From Nipponacmea schrenckii (lineage: Eukaryota; Mollusca; Gastropoda; Lottiidae), in the NCBI GenBank assembly GCA_030562195.1, contig JAUJPP010000007.1, forward strand, positions 20,767,769 through 20,831,768: a stretch of DNA of 64,000 nucleotides. The letters are read 5' to 3'. Of this stretch, positions 63,941-64,000 are shown piece by piece. Both the position numbers and the translations under genes were made by a program. The notes beneath the pieces are model-generated. The model did no database searches. It worked only from the letters and a program-made list of their open reading frames with translations, and was not told the origin of the DNA. The first letter of the stretch is position 1. The number at the start of each line of letters is the position of its first letter.

Positions 63941-64000
63941 GTGTAACGTCTAAGTTTTACCGACGAACACGTGTAACGTCTAAGTTTTACCGACAAACAC
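63941..64000. repeat. 30-bp tandem repeat running off the right edge
   Basis: Two copies of 'gtgtaacgtctaagttttac' + 'cgacgaacac' (63941-63970 and 63971-64000, one mismatch). Array continues beyond the window at unknown length. Confidence 0.8.

Overview
This window looks like animal nuclear DNA, very probably from a mollusc or a close lophotrochozoan relative. It is AT-rich. Its coding sequence is split into short exons by GT-AG introns that can be followed in phase. It carries minisatellites, fold-back repeats and tRNA-derived SINEs, and short TACATGTA-type words recur. The gene set (ApeC-containing astacin, intronless Toll-like receptors, DEK_C-SWIB protein) also fits a marine invertebrate. 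I cannot name the species.

Layout. (1) 0.16-8.5 kb, minus strand: the 3' fifteen exons of a secreted zinc metalloprotease with the order propeptide tail - astacin - EGF - ApeC (apextrin) - CUB - kringle. All exon phases agree, so this reads as one mosaic protein; the signal-peptide exon(s) upstream were not found. (2) 12.3-16.0 kb, minus: a complete 11-exon short/branched-chain acyl-CoA dehydrogenase (ACADSB-like), 429 aa, with a mitochondrial leader exon. (3) 16.3-20.3 kb, plus: a complete 9-exon DEK_C + SWIB/MDM2 chromatin protein of 232 aa. It starts about 310 bp from the ACADSB start, so the two genes diverge from a shared promoter region. (4) 20.3-35 kb: mostly non-coding, with a tRNA-derived SINE, a duplicated ~0.5 kb element, a poly(A) run and a >1 kb minisatellite. 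(5) 35.3-39.4 kb, minus: a complete 6-exon MXD/Mad-type bHLH-Zip repressor, 205 aa, with Sin3-interaction helix, split bHLH and a MITE-like element in one intron. Its upstream region carries CACGTG, CRE and CCAAT sequences. (6) 39.7-51.3 kb: non-coding with several repeat arrays, including two opposed arrays that could form a hairpin. (7) 51.4-57.2 kb, plus: two intronless, strongly diverged Toll-like receptors in tandem, separated by a minisatellite whose unit contains AATAAA. (8) 57.2-64 kb: no recognisable gene.

Working together: the genes do not form an operon or a single pathway. The two immune-type loci (the ApeC protease at the left end and the TLR pair at the right) flank housekeeping and regulatory genes. 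The most novel item is the astacin-EGF-ApeC-CUB-kringle protein, which couples a protease to a domain whose characterised relatives bind bacterial peptidoglycan. Domain and gene names come from reading translated exons by eye; no database search was possible.
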